The position numbers and the translations under genes are program-made. A DNA stretch of 64,000 bases from Hofstenia miamia (taxonomy: Eukaryota; Xenacoelomorpha; Acoela; Hofsteniidae), in assembly GCA_900660155.1 (NCBI GenBank), contig CABFPE010000003.1, positions 3,906,084 to 3,970,083 of the forward strand, in the 5' to 3' direction. The notes below the pieces were generated by a model. That model was not told the origin of the DNA and searched no databases. It was given only the letters and a program-made list of their open reading frames with translations. Positions 44,906 through 56,550 of this stretch are shown here, piece after piece; position 1 is the stretch's first letter, and each line of letters starts with the position of its first letter.

Positions 44906-45621
44906 CTATATAGCATTCTGATTTAAAGCATATGGAGTCTATAGTCTATATACAGTCTTTATTTGTGTATATTTTATCATATTTTCATGTTACTAAAATT
45001 TTGAAGTAAAATAGTGTGATTTTGGTGCTAGATTAACAAAGCTGTATCAATGGAATACAGAATGTGGTCCGATTAAGGCTTGACTAAATCCAGCCTAGTG
45101 ATTTCTAATACGAAAAACGAAAGAGAAGTAGAAAATTGGTAGGAAATATATAGAATATTACAAATTCCCTTCCTCTTTCTAGTCTTACAATAACATTCCA
45201 TTTGCTTCGAAACAAGCTGAAAGTAAATTGTCATTTCAAGGGTTCACGAAACAAATTAGAGAGTTTAACAAGTAATGAAATAGTACCTCTCAAAGTAGAA
45301 ACCTTAGTTATATACTTCTGCTAATGTAAGTCGATATTGCGTATTTTTAAAGGACTTTGTGTAATTAGTTTTGAAAGTGGGGAAAAACAATTATTTCTTA
45401 TTTTAATAATCTCACTTAATATTAACGTAGCTTTACCATTATAAGCTAATTCTTTAGTTTGGTTACGTAAAGCGACTGGTTGCATTAAATGATGCTTTGA
45501 GCGCCTTAGTAATTAATTATTCATAGTTAGTAATTCTCAAATTAGAACCGTCACAATACCAAACTGAATTTTTGTGACTTCATTTTTGTTTATCGAACTA
45601 CAAATCTCCAGGCAGTGATTA

Positions 45622-46128
45622 CAGTAGGGTTAAAAGTGTCCTCCCACGATCAATTTTTATCAGGAGATTCTAGTCGAAAATGCAATTATGTTGTTCAAAT
45701 TATTTATCACGTGATATTTTATCATCTGATGGAAAATCCATAGTGGGAACTAGTTCTCAACTTCAATAATATTTTGATTGAAAGAAACAGAAATAACAAC
45801 ATCTGTTGAGTGATTGGTCTGTTTTTGAATGTAAACAATGCTAGCAAATTTTCAAGCTGAAATATTTTAACTTCAATAATCGCGTTTTACGAGTCTGTTC
45901 CCTACTTCAACCCCTACTTTAACTAAGAAATTATTTTCAAGTAGCTATTCGATTGGAGTTTTAGTATCGGTCCGACTTTTATCAGATGGCAAATTATCAG
46001 ATTACAGTTGTTTTGCTAAAATATCGGATTTTTCACCTGATAAAAAAGCAGATAGTGTTTACACTATCGAGTTTTATCAACGACTTCTTGACAGGTGATA
46101 AAGGAAGATAGTGGAAACGCACCCTTAG
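45622..46128. mobile_element. Candidate MITE, about 500 bp
   Basis: The left segment CAGTAGGGTTAAAAGTGTCC, then CCCACGATC, is inversely similar to the right segment, read as CTAAGGGTGCGTTTCCACTA, then TC. Both are followed inward by TTTATCA. TTTTATCA/TATCAGATGG words recur inside. The left end is diverged and no target duplication was found. Confidence 0.4.
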
Positions 46129-46129
46129 T

Positions 46130-48419
46130 CAAATATAAACAGTTTCATTTGTATCTAACTTAAACAGATTTCAAAATTGCCTACACTTGTATTATATTTT
46201 CTTGTTTCCACCAAAAAACTTTCATTTTCAACATAGATTTCTTCTGCAGAAAAATCATACGAAGCACGAGCAACCTCAATTCTATTTTGTTCTGCAGCCT
46301 TTGAAAGAAAGCGTCAAATACAGTAGATTTATAATCACAGTAGATGCCCATAAATTTAAACTTTCACAATTCCATTTCATGGAATCTGATTTTTGCAATT
46401 AACACGTTTCTACTTTCATCTAAAACATGTTCTTTGCTACTTTTTAATAAATAACTTTCCCCCAGTTATATACACTATTTACTTAAATATTATTTGACAT
46501 ATTGATATTCAAAGTGCTCCACTTTTAATTTAAAAATTCATTGTGATTGATCTTTACTTAAGATAATTAAACTATAGTGATAAACAATAGAAACAGTGCT
46601 ACTGTTGTCACTACCTTATAATTTAGAAAAGAAATTTCATAATGAGTTAGATTCTTTTGTTAGCATTAAAAAAATTACAAAGTTTTTCAGGAGCAGTAAA
46701 GTCCTCAGGATAAAGTAAAATCTTCGCTTTTTCATGCAATTGTAAAGCGGGCTTTGCAAGATCTTAACTCCGAGGTATATAGACTACTATTTTTAATGAT
46801 GCTACATCCAGACTTGAAGTTTCAATTGTTTTCAGACAATCCGCTGAAATATAATCATTGGATATGAAAGACCTTCACATTTTCATATGTATATAGAAAA
46901 GAAATTTTGTCATACAAGTCCGTCTTACCTACTCTGTGATGTTCTGGACTAGTAAATGGAAAGATTTTTGCCTTTGATTATCTTTTAATGAAGTACTATA
47001 TTCATTCATTATTTGAATGGCAATTTGGATATAGCTTTGCGAACTGTGGGAAAATTTCTAATTTGTCACATTAATAATTACGGAACTATTTGGAAAAAGG
47101 TTTTTAATCTCGAATTTGCTTGAACTTCGAATGGCATGGCAGTCGATTTAATTGCTGCAAATTCGATTATTTAGAATTCATTTAAAAAGTGAAATAATGT
47201 AATGAAATCATTTTAGCGAAGGTCTTATTGAACAAAGCATAAGCAAGTAGCTGCGAAACACAATAATTATTTTTCTTTTTGCTGCCGCCGTGCTTTAAAT
47301 AATAGTAAAATATATCAACGACTTTTTAAACAATGAGGTTCATTGTTTACGAGAAATAAATTATTTCGCGCGCAATGAAAACAGGCAATATTTAACATAT
47401 TCAACACATGACCAAAATTTCCTTAAGCATATTTATGAATTGAAACGGTTGTTTCATTCAAATAGCACGAGAAAATCTCGAGAATTAGAACTTCTCCATG
47501 TACACATATAGGGATTTTTCATTTGGATTTCATACTTTAAAAGCTAATTTTTAAGAATTGGACAACTGGACATTTTATAAGTTAGTTAAAATGAATAATG
47601 TTTTTATATCTATTCAGCCGTCCAACCGTGCGCTATCCTCTTCTGTAAACAATCATAGGAAATTATTTACAAGTTTATTACTTTGCCGAGAGTGAATCAT
47701 TAATGCAACGGAAATGCAGAAATATTGGTTTACAAATTTTACATATATCATATTTCCTGCATTTTTTGTATTAGTAGGAAAAGATTAATAAATAATAAAA
47801 GATTTATTAAATAAATACACCTTCCAATTCTCAGGAAATGCCTATTATGCAAGTATGTCAATCTCTATCTAATTGCAAGTATTTGTGTAACCTAATGTGG
47901 TAAATCAAACAGTTTCCTTTAATGTGGAATGCTTAGAATCTCCAAAACTAAAAAACTTTGAGATAAAATTCTAACTGATGTTGAATATCATGTATTTTTC
48001 TGCAACAGATAAATATTTTTAAGTCATTTGATTGAGGTTTTATTGTAGTCTTGCCTACAAACTTGGGCACTTTTTTGAATATTTTGCAGCTTCGTTTTTT
48101 TCTCGACCAATGAAACACTATTTTTAACAGAGCTGATTTCCACTTAAAAGAACATGCGATGATCTTCTAAGCTTACTATTTACTCTTAAATTAGAAAGAA
48201 CACTATAATTAAGCTTCTAGTTTGCAATTGTTACAGATTAAAACATAAAGAGTGGTAAATATTACAATCAAAGTGTACAAAATTGTAATATATAAGACAA
48301 AAATAGTATTTTAACAAATGCAAAAAACAATTAAAACAGGTAGTTTTAGAATTATGCTGATGATACTTTTGCAATAAAATTTAACTTTCATATATTTAAT
48401 ATTCCAGGAGTATTGAATT
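46130..48419. other. AT-rich stretch with no gene seen
   Basis: If the GPCR exon at 48777-48997 belongs to an intact gene, its next exons would lie here or further left on the minus strand; I could not find them. Confidence 0.4.
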
Positions 48420-48492
48420 TACCACTTTGTACTATAGAAAATCATTCTCGATTACCGCTTTGCTAATTTCATAGTACAAAGTCAAAGTGGTA
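48420..48492. repeat. Inverted repeat, arms about 20-25 bp
   Basis: ACCACTTTGTACTATAGAAA pairs with the inverse of TTTCATAGTACAAAG...TGGTA about 28 bp away; the right arm has a small insertion. No function is known. Confidence 0.5.
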
Positions 48493-48776
48493 AAAAATTT
48501 TTCTTTTTTTTAAACTTGCATATAGGTATGTAGATAGGTGTAACTACAAGAACATCAATTTTTTTACATCATCTGCCTAAAATCTGTTAAAAACCGGTTA
48601 GGCTAAATAGAAACGAATAACATTAGTACATACAAATTTAGACATGACTATATCATAAATTGAAAAAGCAAAATAAATAATTTTTTATCGTTTATAATCC
48701 TTTTGAATTATAAACTTTTAAATCTTCGGTGATTTTCAGTGCATATTTTGCTATGATAATAATAGCTAAATCGTAC

Positions 48777-48997
48777 CTGTGAGTGACAATCGCTAGGGTC
48801 ACCGCACTATTTCCGCCTAGACCAAATGTACATATGACCAAAACCACTCCAATCTGAATATAGTTGAAATAGTTTTTGCTCAAATAGAGATCAGACATTA
48901 ACTTAAACAAATCATTATCACTAAGATTGTAGATAGAAGCGTTCATATTTTTTAAATGGAATGTTTCTGCAAATTTTAGTCTTTTTTCTCCAACCAA
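48777..48997 (-). CDS. First coding exon of a rhodopsin-type GPCR
   Basis: The exon reads an N-terminus with NAS and NLS glycosylation motifs (MNASIYNLSDND), then a hydrophobic helix IGVVLVICTFGLGGNSAVTL containing the GN motif of TM1 in class A receptors, followed by a cytoplasmic THR. The coding sequence ends at 48777 at CACAG|GTACGA, a consensus splice donor in phase 2. Two start codons are possible, at 48997 and 17 codons later; the second gives a typical short receptor N-terminus. The receptor would sit in the plasma membrane and signal through G proteins. TM2-TM7 exons were not found toward lower coordinates, so a long intron or a broken gene are both possible. Ligand class cannot be told. 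Confidence 0.6.
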
Positions 48998-49700
48998 TCA
49001 AATTTCACTTAATAATTAATGTCATTGTATTGCTCAATTCCATGGCAAACTTCAGGAAATCACGCAAACATCGACAAAAATTATATTGTTGTCGAATCAC
49101 CTAATTACTGATAAACTTTTTACAAAGCAGTGAATCTAATGAAAGTGTTATACTGACATTAAATAAGCTACATTTATTCTCTTTTTCAAAATACGAAATT
49201 TTTTTAAAATATTCTATTGGGACGGAGCAACAATCAATTGTTCATTTTGATAAAACTAGTTTTTCTCTAAAAATTCCATGATTGTTCTATAAGAATCAAT
49301 TTTAAATATAATTTTAAACATTGTTGCATTACCAGCACAATATACCAGAGCACTTATAAATTGGATGAAGATTGTAGACAATTCTCATCACTTGAATGAA
49401 TAAATGTATTTCAGAAATATGGTTTTATCTGCACATAATCATTCTCAAGATAGTTAAATAAATTTCATTACAAACATGGATATTATTAGATTATTTTATT
49501 ATTATTTGATAGAAGTTTGAATTAAGTTCCTCTTTTCTTTAAGACTTAGAAACAAAAAGTTATCGGGATTATAACTTACTATTAAGTAATTTATTAATCA
49601 AAGGTTAGCAAAATGTTTATAAAATAAAAGAAAAAATAGCACCGTTAATAGAATTTACAAATTACCTCTTTTAGACCAAGGCACTCTACAATTTTTAGTT
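48998..49700. other. AT-rich stretch upstream of the GPCR exon
   Basis: It would include the promoter or 5' UTR of the minus-strand receptor exon. No core-promoter motif stands out from the AT-rich background. Confidence 0.35.
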
Positions 49701-49705
49701 TACGC

Positions 49706-50193
49706 TTATTCAGTTTTAGAGAAGTTAATATAGTATTGTTTAAGTAATAGCTTATGCGTGCTCTCACAAACTCTAATTTCACGGGGTAGCTCATTGTAGA
49801 CTAATGACCGCATAGCTCTTTGTTTAGCTGTATCTCTTAATGTACAGCTGTTTTCTGTTATTAATCTTAACATGCTTATTAAGTGCTTCCTTTGCAAAAA
49901 CTTTGTCAAGATTTGCAATTTATCTTAAAAAACTTTAAACAGGCCAAATACTTTACGAAGTTGTAGGCTTTTATTATGGTAAATTTTTGTTATAAATTTT
50001 GAGATGTGTGTGAACCTATTGATCTGTTGCAAACTGTATCAATTCTTTCCCAAACTGTTTTATACTGTTCTACTCCTAGTAAACATCCAAAACTTAACAT
50101 ACCATACAACTTACATTTTACATGCTTTATTGTCATATCAAATGGTAATACATCTTTGAAATGAGGCAGAAAAGAATTAAATGCAGCTCTCAT
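49706..50193 (-). pseudogene. LINE reverse transcriptase C-terminal remnant
   Basis: Two minus-strand frames in order. The first, 50193-49990, reads VKCKLYGMLSFGCLLGVEQY, then KTVWERIDTVCNRSI, matching the KLY..L..P.L.YG...W.......L...NR.. region of CR1- and Jockey-like LINEs. The second, 49918-49706, reads MRSLVYNELPREIRVCESTH, then LLLKQYYI, matching the terminal WN.LP..IR...S...FK..LK.Y motif. A frameshift separates them. Nothing upstream is recognisable. Confidence 0.65.
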
Positions 50194-50199
50194 TCAGAT

Positions 50200-50635
50200 G
50201 GATGGTACTGAAGGCTCCACAATTCAATCTTTGCATAATGTTTTCATTATAGATTCGAATTAATTTTGATTTCTCATATATTTCTCTACGTGTTATGATA
50301 AATATTCTAAAGGTTTTTAATGATCCTCTAGTCAAAACTTTTTACTTTTGAGTTCGAGTTTTCTCGAATTCGTTTAGAAACATGCTAATTACATCTATTT
50401 GGGCCCCATGCTAAAATTAAATGTGCTAAAATTAGGCAATATTAATCAAAATGAATCGTGAATGGAAATATTTTAAACATATTTTAGTTTATCTAGTATA
50501 ACATAACATCGAATATTAAATCAAGATGGTCCCAGTCTCAGTTCCTCTTAACACACTTCTCGAGAAATGCCAATGAATCGCGACAATGATGGGAAATGCA
50601 ACACACGTCATAGTGGTTAGACGATGCTGATTGCT
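50200..50635. other. AT-rich stretch with no gene seen
   Basis: No feature supported. Confidence 0.4.
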
Positions 50636-50643
50636 GTTGAGAT

Positions 50644-51009
50644 CACTGGCGTAGCTACGGAAGGCCAGGAGGGGCAAAGCCCCCCTCCCCAAAAACGAAG
50701 CCTAGCCCCCCTCTTTTGGAGCAGAATGAACCTTTTACTATTAATATTGTTTAGTTAAAAGAGAGGTAAATGGTCAATGGCATAGCGGTGCCGATTATGG
50801 TATGTTACCATACCATTATGTACTATATTATGGCTACCATAATGGTATGGTAGAGAAACAAATCAAGCCTCACATACATAATATATACTAAATATTTAAA
50901 AAACTGAATAATTTACTGCACTTTTTTCAAAATTTTAATTGATTCAATTTATTGCCCCTCCAGGAAATGATTTTGCCCCTCCTGATTTTTTATTCTGTCT
51001 ACGCTACTG
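50644..51009. mobile_element. hAT-like MITE, 366 bp, perfect TSD
   Basis: Flanked by identical 8-bp duplications GTTGAGAT at 50636-50643 and 51010-51017. Inverted ends are CACTGGCGTAGCTACGGAAG and, inverse, CAGTAGCGTAGACAG, both followed by GGAGGGGCAAA words. This is the common hAT terminus type. In the middle a perfect 15-bp inverted repeat (TACCATACCATTATG at 50806 and its inverse at 50838) can form a hairpin. No ORF. Confidence 0.9.
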
Positions 51010-51113
51010 GTTGAGATGTAACAGAATTGAATCTTGTTGCGCTGTTAACTGCCTTGGATAAGTCAAGAAAAGCAATAGCGCAATATTCCGGATTGTTTAG
51101 AGCCTCCTTTGAT

Positions 51114-51172
51114 AATTACTACTATTACTATTAATACTACTACTACTAATACTACTACTACTACTACTTATA
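51114..51172. repeat. (ACT)n trinucleotide tract
   Basis: ACT/TAC repeats with TAAT and ATT interruptions. A shorter copy (ACTACTACTACTTATATAT) lies at 51268-51286, and both are followed by TTATATAT. Confidence 0.85.
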
Positions 51173-51289
51173 TATTTGTGTAGGTGTAGTTCAGGTTATT
51201 AATTTCATGTTTTACTCGTGCTTAGTGAAACAATAATAAAATTATTCTTATTCTTATGCTTATTCTTACTACTACTACTTATATATATT

Positions 51290-51660
51290 TCGAGATTTGA
51301 AAAGAAATAATTGGAATGCCAAAGAAATGAATTTAGCATTTGATGCATTGATAAGCATTGACAATGAGTAAAATCAGGTATGGACTATCCGTATATTCTG
51401 CAGATACTGGTGTCTTGAAAAATATTCAAAGATTTTTCTATAAATGCGATAAACTAGGACTTCCCACAAAACAATATTATAGAAGAACTAAAAAAATCAG
51501 ATGAACGAAATGTGAAAAAAATTCTTTCAAAAGAATACCATACGATCTTGCTTTAATGAAAACACCACTCACCTTACAAGAAATAGAATACACAAATTTA
51601 AGATCCCTAAATACAACTCAGCTGCTTTTCGAATTTGTTTTATAAATCGCTTCTTGTTTA
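51290..51660 (+). pseudogene. LINE reverse transcriptase C-terminal fragment
   Basis: The plus strand around 51366 reads SKIRYGLSVYSADTGVLKNI, then QRFFYKC, matching the S.+.YGL.+.......L..IQ motif at the end of the thumb region in CR1-like LINEs, continuing to YDLALMKTPLTLQEIEY after stops. It is a fragment only, with no catalytic motif. The orientation is opposite to the LINE piece at 49706-50193. Confidence 0.45.
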
Positions 51661-51933
51661 ACGACTATGATAAATTAGCATTCAAAATTAACTTTTAATA
51701 CATTAAACTCTATTAGTTTGCAAATAATTTGTTGCGGAATTTTATGAAAATTAAAGAAAATTTTTACAGTTAAAATTACGTTTCAAATGGTATGTAATCA
51801 CATATAATGAATAATATTGGATTCTACCACAAATGCTACTGCAATGAAAAAGAAGATATTTGTTACATTGTTTATAGCACAGTTTCTTATTTTTTATTTT
51901 TCAAGATTTGTATTTATTCTTGAATAAAGATAT
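51661..51933. other. AT-rich stretch with no gene seen
   Basis: No feature supported. Confidence 0.4.
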
Positions 51934-51988
51934 ACATATATATACATACATACATACATACATACATACATACATACATACATACATA
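51934..51988. repeat. (ATAC)n tetranucleotide tract
   Basis: TATACATATATATAC runs into about eleven CATA units. Confidence 0.9.
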
Positions 51989-52309
51989 CTACTATTACAC
52001 GGCTTTATTAAACTATAAATAAAGAAAAACAAAAATACAACATGCATTACAAAAGTTAAGTGATTTTTTGCAACCACTGCATAAACAAAAGGAAACTGTT
52101 AAAAGTTTGTATTTGTAGTAAGTTTAAGGATTTTTGTTTGCTAGATTTTTAATTCATCGTAAACATTTTTTAAAACCCTTCAAGTTAATCTATGCCTGTG
52201 GTGTTTGCATTTCAAATAGGAGAGGCATATACTTGGTGTGATATAGACTTAAATAATTTTAATTTAGTAGATGATGGTAAATTTGAAGATAAATTACTTC
52301 ATAATTGTA

Positions 52310-52690
52310 ATAATGACACATTTGATTATTTAATTATTTGAGAAATGTGAGATTATAAGATATAGTAACTCCTAAGTTCTTAATGTGTTTTTAGAAGTAT
52401 CAATTTGAAGATTTTCTATTTCTATTTTATGTGTTATGCACGAAGAATTTATACTCATTAACTGGAATTTCTTGAAGTTAAATTTCATTTTTATTAATTG
52501 TAACCTATTTTATAATTCATTCAGTATCAATCATTAAATCTTGAAAATTACTGTTTGAAATCTTCACATTATAATAGAAAATATAACGAAGTGATTGGCG
52601 GCTAGTTTGAAAATCATTTATAAAAGCTGCAAATAGTATTCGAGCCTAAATGGATCCTTGTGTGGCACCACTAGTAATAATACAAAATAC
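52310..52690 (-). pseudogene. LINE reverse transcriptase remnant, minus strand
   Basis: From 52685 leftwards, the minus strand reads SGATQGSI, then ARILFAAFINDFQTS, equivalent to the S.G.PQGSILGP.LF..FINDL motif of reverse transcriptases (Pro lost, Leu-Gly replaced by a stop). NFQDLMIDTE and KNLGVTISYNLTF follow, the latter matching the LGV.ID..L.F motif. The FADD motif is not preserved. It is a dead CR1- or Jockey-like copy, running into unreadable sequence below 52310. Confidence 0.6.
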
Positions 52691-52734
52691 TAAGTTTATT
52701 ACTTGAAGCAAATATCAACATCAATGCTAAAAAA

Positions 52735-53780
52735 TTGTTAATGATATCATAAAACAAAACCCAGAAGGTTATATGGTCTCATATGATATTAAGAGTTTGT
52801 ACACAAATGTAACATTGGAAAAATCAATTGATGCTGCCGTTGAACTCCTTAAAAATAAACACACACAAATTTACAATCTGGAGTATAAAACAACAAAATA
52901 ACTACTAACTTTAGCAACGAAGAATACTTTAATGGAATTTAATAACACATTTTATTGTCAAAAAGATGGTTTAGCCATGGGAAATCCGTTAAGTTCTACT
53001 CTTGCAAATATATATTTAACTGCAATTGAAAACAAATTTACAACATCTGACATCCATTTCATTTATTATCAACACTATATGGATGATATATTTGCATCAG
53101 TAAAAGATGAAGAAACATCAGAAAACATACTTACAAAATTGAATTTAATTGACAAGGATATTCAATTTACAAAGGAGATTGAAACTGAGAACAAATTTCA
53201 TTTTTTGAATGTACAAATAACTAGAAAAGATAACAAATTTGAAACTGGAATCTATTATAAACCAACAGACACAGGATTGTTATTGAACTACACCTCAAAT
53301 ACGCCTTTAAATTACAAAATATCATTAATTAAAGATGTATTCTTCGAATATTTTACAATTGCAGCACATATAGAACAATTAACCAAGAAGTAGAAAAACT
53401 TAAGATAGAATTAAAGAAGAATGAATATCCAAATAATTCGAAAGATCGATATATTAGAAAATCATTAGAAGACATTTTAATTAAGAACAAAAGATCAAAA
53501 CACAATTTAACTAATTATGAACATTGTCTTAAGATAAAATATAGAGGACTCCACACTGAAAACATGATCAAAGAACTAAAAAAATATCAATAATTAAAGA
53601 AAAAATTAGATTTATATATATATATATATATATATATGGCAATGAAAAACTAAGAATGAAATTGAAATTAAAATCTACAACTGAAGAAACCAATAAGTCT
53701 AATATAATTTATCAAATATAATGTGCCGGTGGTGAAGACTATATGGATTGTAAAAACTTCTAACAGTTATTGATATGTTT
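52735..53780 (+). pseudogene. Penelope-like element reverse transcriptase
   Basis: The frame begins NPEGYMVSYDIKSLYTNVTL (first catalytic Asp, motif A, YDIKSLYTNV), has one stop near 52900, then an open run of 153 codons (52932-53393). That run contains KDGLAMGNPLSSTLANIY (motif B) and YQHYMDDIFASV (motif C, YMDD where Penelope elements usually have YVDD), followed by KFHFLNVQITR and GIYYKPTDTG. After a frameshift near 53390 it continues QEVEKLKIELKKNEYP, LKKYQ, a (TA)n insertion, then KSNIIYQI and CAGGEDYMDC, the start of the GIY-YIG endonuclease. The rest of the nuclease is lost. Penelope-like elements copy by target-primed reverse transcription. Confidence 0.85.
53612..53637. repeat. (TA)n inside the Penelope-like element
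   Basis: (TA)n of about 26 bp between the reverse transcriptase and the endonuclease remnant. Confidence 0.9.
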
Positions 53781-53789
53781 TGTAAAACA

Positions 53790-54560
53790 TAAATTCATAA
53801 TAGATAGATAGTAGGTTTTACGTAAAGAATTGCACTTATTAAATAGACGAATTGTGTGAGATATGAAATATGATGGAAAATTATATATTTTATATCTCTT
53901 CTTGGTAACATATAGTTAAATACTCTTAAGTAATGCATTTACCAGTAACTAGTGTATACTTTTGTATTCTTTGGATCTCATTGAATGATAACATAAAAGA
54001 TTGGAAAAGCGTTTTCATAATCAATCAAGTCAGAAGAAAAATGTAATTTGCTAGAATTAAGAGAAAACATGCATATCGTCAAGTTTACAATAATCAAAAG
54101 ATATTTGTGTCTAACTTTTCAGGCATCGCAGAGATGGCGAAAAGCAGGGGTGAATTGATGGGGAAGCATGGGGGTAAAGTTCTCCTTCAGGATTTCTTTA
54201 CTCTAAGAATAAAGTTTTTTGTGAAATATTTTAAAAACTCAGGACCTAACTTGGCAAAATGCATTCAAACAACAAATTTTCAACGTTTTTCAGGTGAACT
54301 CTAGACTTGATGAAAATTGAGATATTTCTTATCAGAAATATTTGGATCCGCTCCAGGGAAAAGTGAACTTGGCACATCAGATTTTCTCTGTTGTGGGATT
54401 CATTGCAATCCTAACATTATTAGTGGTTAATTACAGAAGAAACAAATTTCAAAGGGATTGAATCTTTGTTGTACGTGATGTTAATATTGGGATAAATTCG
54501 ATGTACTTTTAATCAGGGATAATAAATGGCAGTTAAGCAAAGCTAATCCTCATAGACAAA
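53790..54560. other. AT-rich stretch with no gene seen
   Basis: A 65-codon ORF at 54107-54304 follows a TTTTCAG-like acceptor (CTAACTTTTCAG) but shows no recognisable domain. Confidence 0.35.
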
Positions 54561-54568
54561 TTCAAAAT

Positions 54569-54998
54569 CAGCAACCATTTTGGAACCGGTTGGCCTGGGT
54601 TAGTCCCGGTTGAGTGTGATTGGGTCGACATATTTGAGTCGGGAAAACGGTTTAAGTTTCTTAAGGACAAACTGAGGCAGTCGAATGAATTATTGTTCTT
54701 AAGGAAGTGATGAACAACAATTTATATTAATTAATTTGTACATATTTTCGACAATGTGTTTCTTTACTAAATCAATTAATGTTTTTAATTATATTCATCT
54801 CTGTACTAATGTATAAAACACTAATCAGCTCAGTTGTAAGCTAATCAATTTTGGAAGTTAGGATATGTTTCCCACCAGTTGTACGCCGGTCAGGTTGATA
54901 TCCCTAAAACCCATACAGGTCGACCAGCATGAAAATTAAGAAGTGCCGGTTGGGTTGGGTTGGTTTATTATTTTTGCCGACCGGTTCCACCCATGTCA
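54569..54998. mobile_element. Candidate MITE with GGAACCGG ends
   Basis: CAGCAACCATTTTGGAACCG, then GTTGGC, at the left pairs inversely with CTGACATGGGTGGAACCGGT, then CGGC, at the right. GGTTGGGTTGG and CCCGGTTGAGT words inside are inversely related. No target duplication found and no ORF. Confidence 0.45.
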
Positions 54999-54999
54999 G

Positions 55000-55424
55000 C
55001 GACCTCTCGTATTCTATGAAACTCACAAAATTTTAGCCCTCCTTACAAATGTGATCAGGTCTTATGCTCTTTCAGTGAAGTAGTTCAAAAACAGTGTTTC
55101 ACAATAGCTTAATACAACAAACAAAATCCGAGATTCGTCTAGAACGGCTTCTAGAAGTAGGGATAGCAACTAAGACCTCTGATACAAAGTCTGAACACTG
55201 ACGAATTTTGCAGTCTAGTGAAGAAACATACTTCTGCTCTAAGAAAATTATACTTTGAAATTCTGTTTTGTAGGTTCAATAAGGATATGTATTAAGAAAA
55301 TTCCATTTTAGTTTTGAATTTTTGATTATTTGTTTAGAGATGAGAAATATCAAATTACTATTTTTGTTTCTGTTAACAACTAGATAAAATAAAATCAATT
55401 TCAGGTTTTCACGTATGGTCTTTA

Positions 55425-55478
<54 letters not shown>

Positions 55479-56260
55479 TGCCAAATTTATTTTCAATAAA
55501 TTTAAATCTTCATCTAAATGTATTTCAATGAAAGACTCGCCTTCGACTCAAATTGTTTTGTGAACACAAAAATGTGGTATTTAAGGGAGAATTTGTGGAA
55601 CATTCAATAGAGTATGTATATTTGGCAAAATGTTTCAAAATTTGCTAAAAAATCACTTTCGACTAAAAATACCAATGTAAAATTAATGAAATATCTTGAA
55701 TTTTTGAAATCTATAACCAAAAATACCCAGAGCAAATCACTATAAGACGAATTCCCAATGATTACGTATATTATTCAAATCTGGATCTATGGTAAATACA
55801 ATTAGATTATTTTGATGAAATCCCTTAATTAAATTAAAAATATAAGTAACTATTGTTATGGAATTAGAATTAAATCAAAGCTATGTTCCATAGGGAGAGT
55901 GGGGAATACACCGTGGCAGATCCCACCATAAATTGAATCCAGTTGTTGCTAAAATGTGTTCTGCACGTGCACGTGTGGAAACATAGAGTAAGTACAATGC
56001 TTCTACTGCCCACAAATTTTAATGCAAAGATTCTAAGTTATATCACTCTATCATTCCATTTATGCAGCAAAAACAAGCATTTTGATTCTAAGTCTAAGCA
56101 TGAAAAAATTAATATTATATTAACCTATTCCCCTTCCCGTAACTCTTTGCCAAATCATAATATCTGGTTATGGGTTATTCTATATCAGCAAGTTAAAGTT
56201 GGCCGATATTATGTTCATCTGAGAATTATTTATGTTTCCATCATAAAGCAAACAATTTGG
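55000..56260. other. AT-rich stretch with (TA)n, no gene seen
   Basis: (TA)n at 55437-55477. An ORF at 55943-56263 is unrecognised. A GTAAGTA donor-like site at 55989 has no usable exon before it. Confidence 0.4.
55437..55477. repeat. (TA)n microsatellite
   Basis: (TA)n with single GTA and ACA interruptions. Confidence 0.9.
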
Positions 56261-56264
56261 TAGG

Positions 56265-56550
56265 ATTCTAGGGGTCTGCTGGACTGTCTAATCTCATGGG
56301 ATTTACTGGTTCTAGTCACATGGGATTGGGATCTGGGACCAAAAAATTCAAAGGGACTAAGACCAAATTGAAGTGTATGGGATCACGGATTTCAGAATAT
56401 TGTAAATAATCTTTGCAAATTTTGGTCAAATTGAAAGTTATGGTGTGGGACCAATGGGACCATGGGAACAGAAAATTTATTTGGAATGGGATAGATTCAA
56501 GCTGGACTAAATGGGACTGAGTCCAAGAAAATCCTGGTGCCTGAGAGTCC
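56265..56550. repeat. GGGAC-rich dispersed-repeat-like segment
   Basis: The words TGGGATT, GGGACCA, ATGGGAC and GGGACTAAGACC recur many times. TAGGATTCTAGGGGTCTGCT at the left is inversely similar to the right edge, read as TAGGACTCTCAGGCACCAGG. This resembles a decayed non-autonomous DNA element. Confidence 0.4.

Larger units (their letters stand above)
42146..45620. other. AT-rich stretch with microsatellites, no gene seen
   Basis: It holds (TA)n tracts at 42760-42790, 43059-43113 and 44836-44905 and a 30-bp near-perfect palindrome at 43204-43233. A minus-strand ORF at 43645-43890 and a plus ORF at 42453-42701 are not recognised. Confidence 0.4.
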
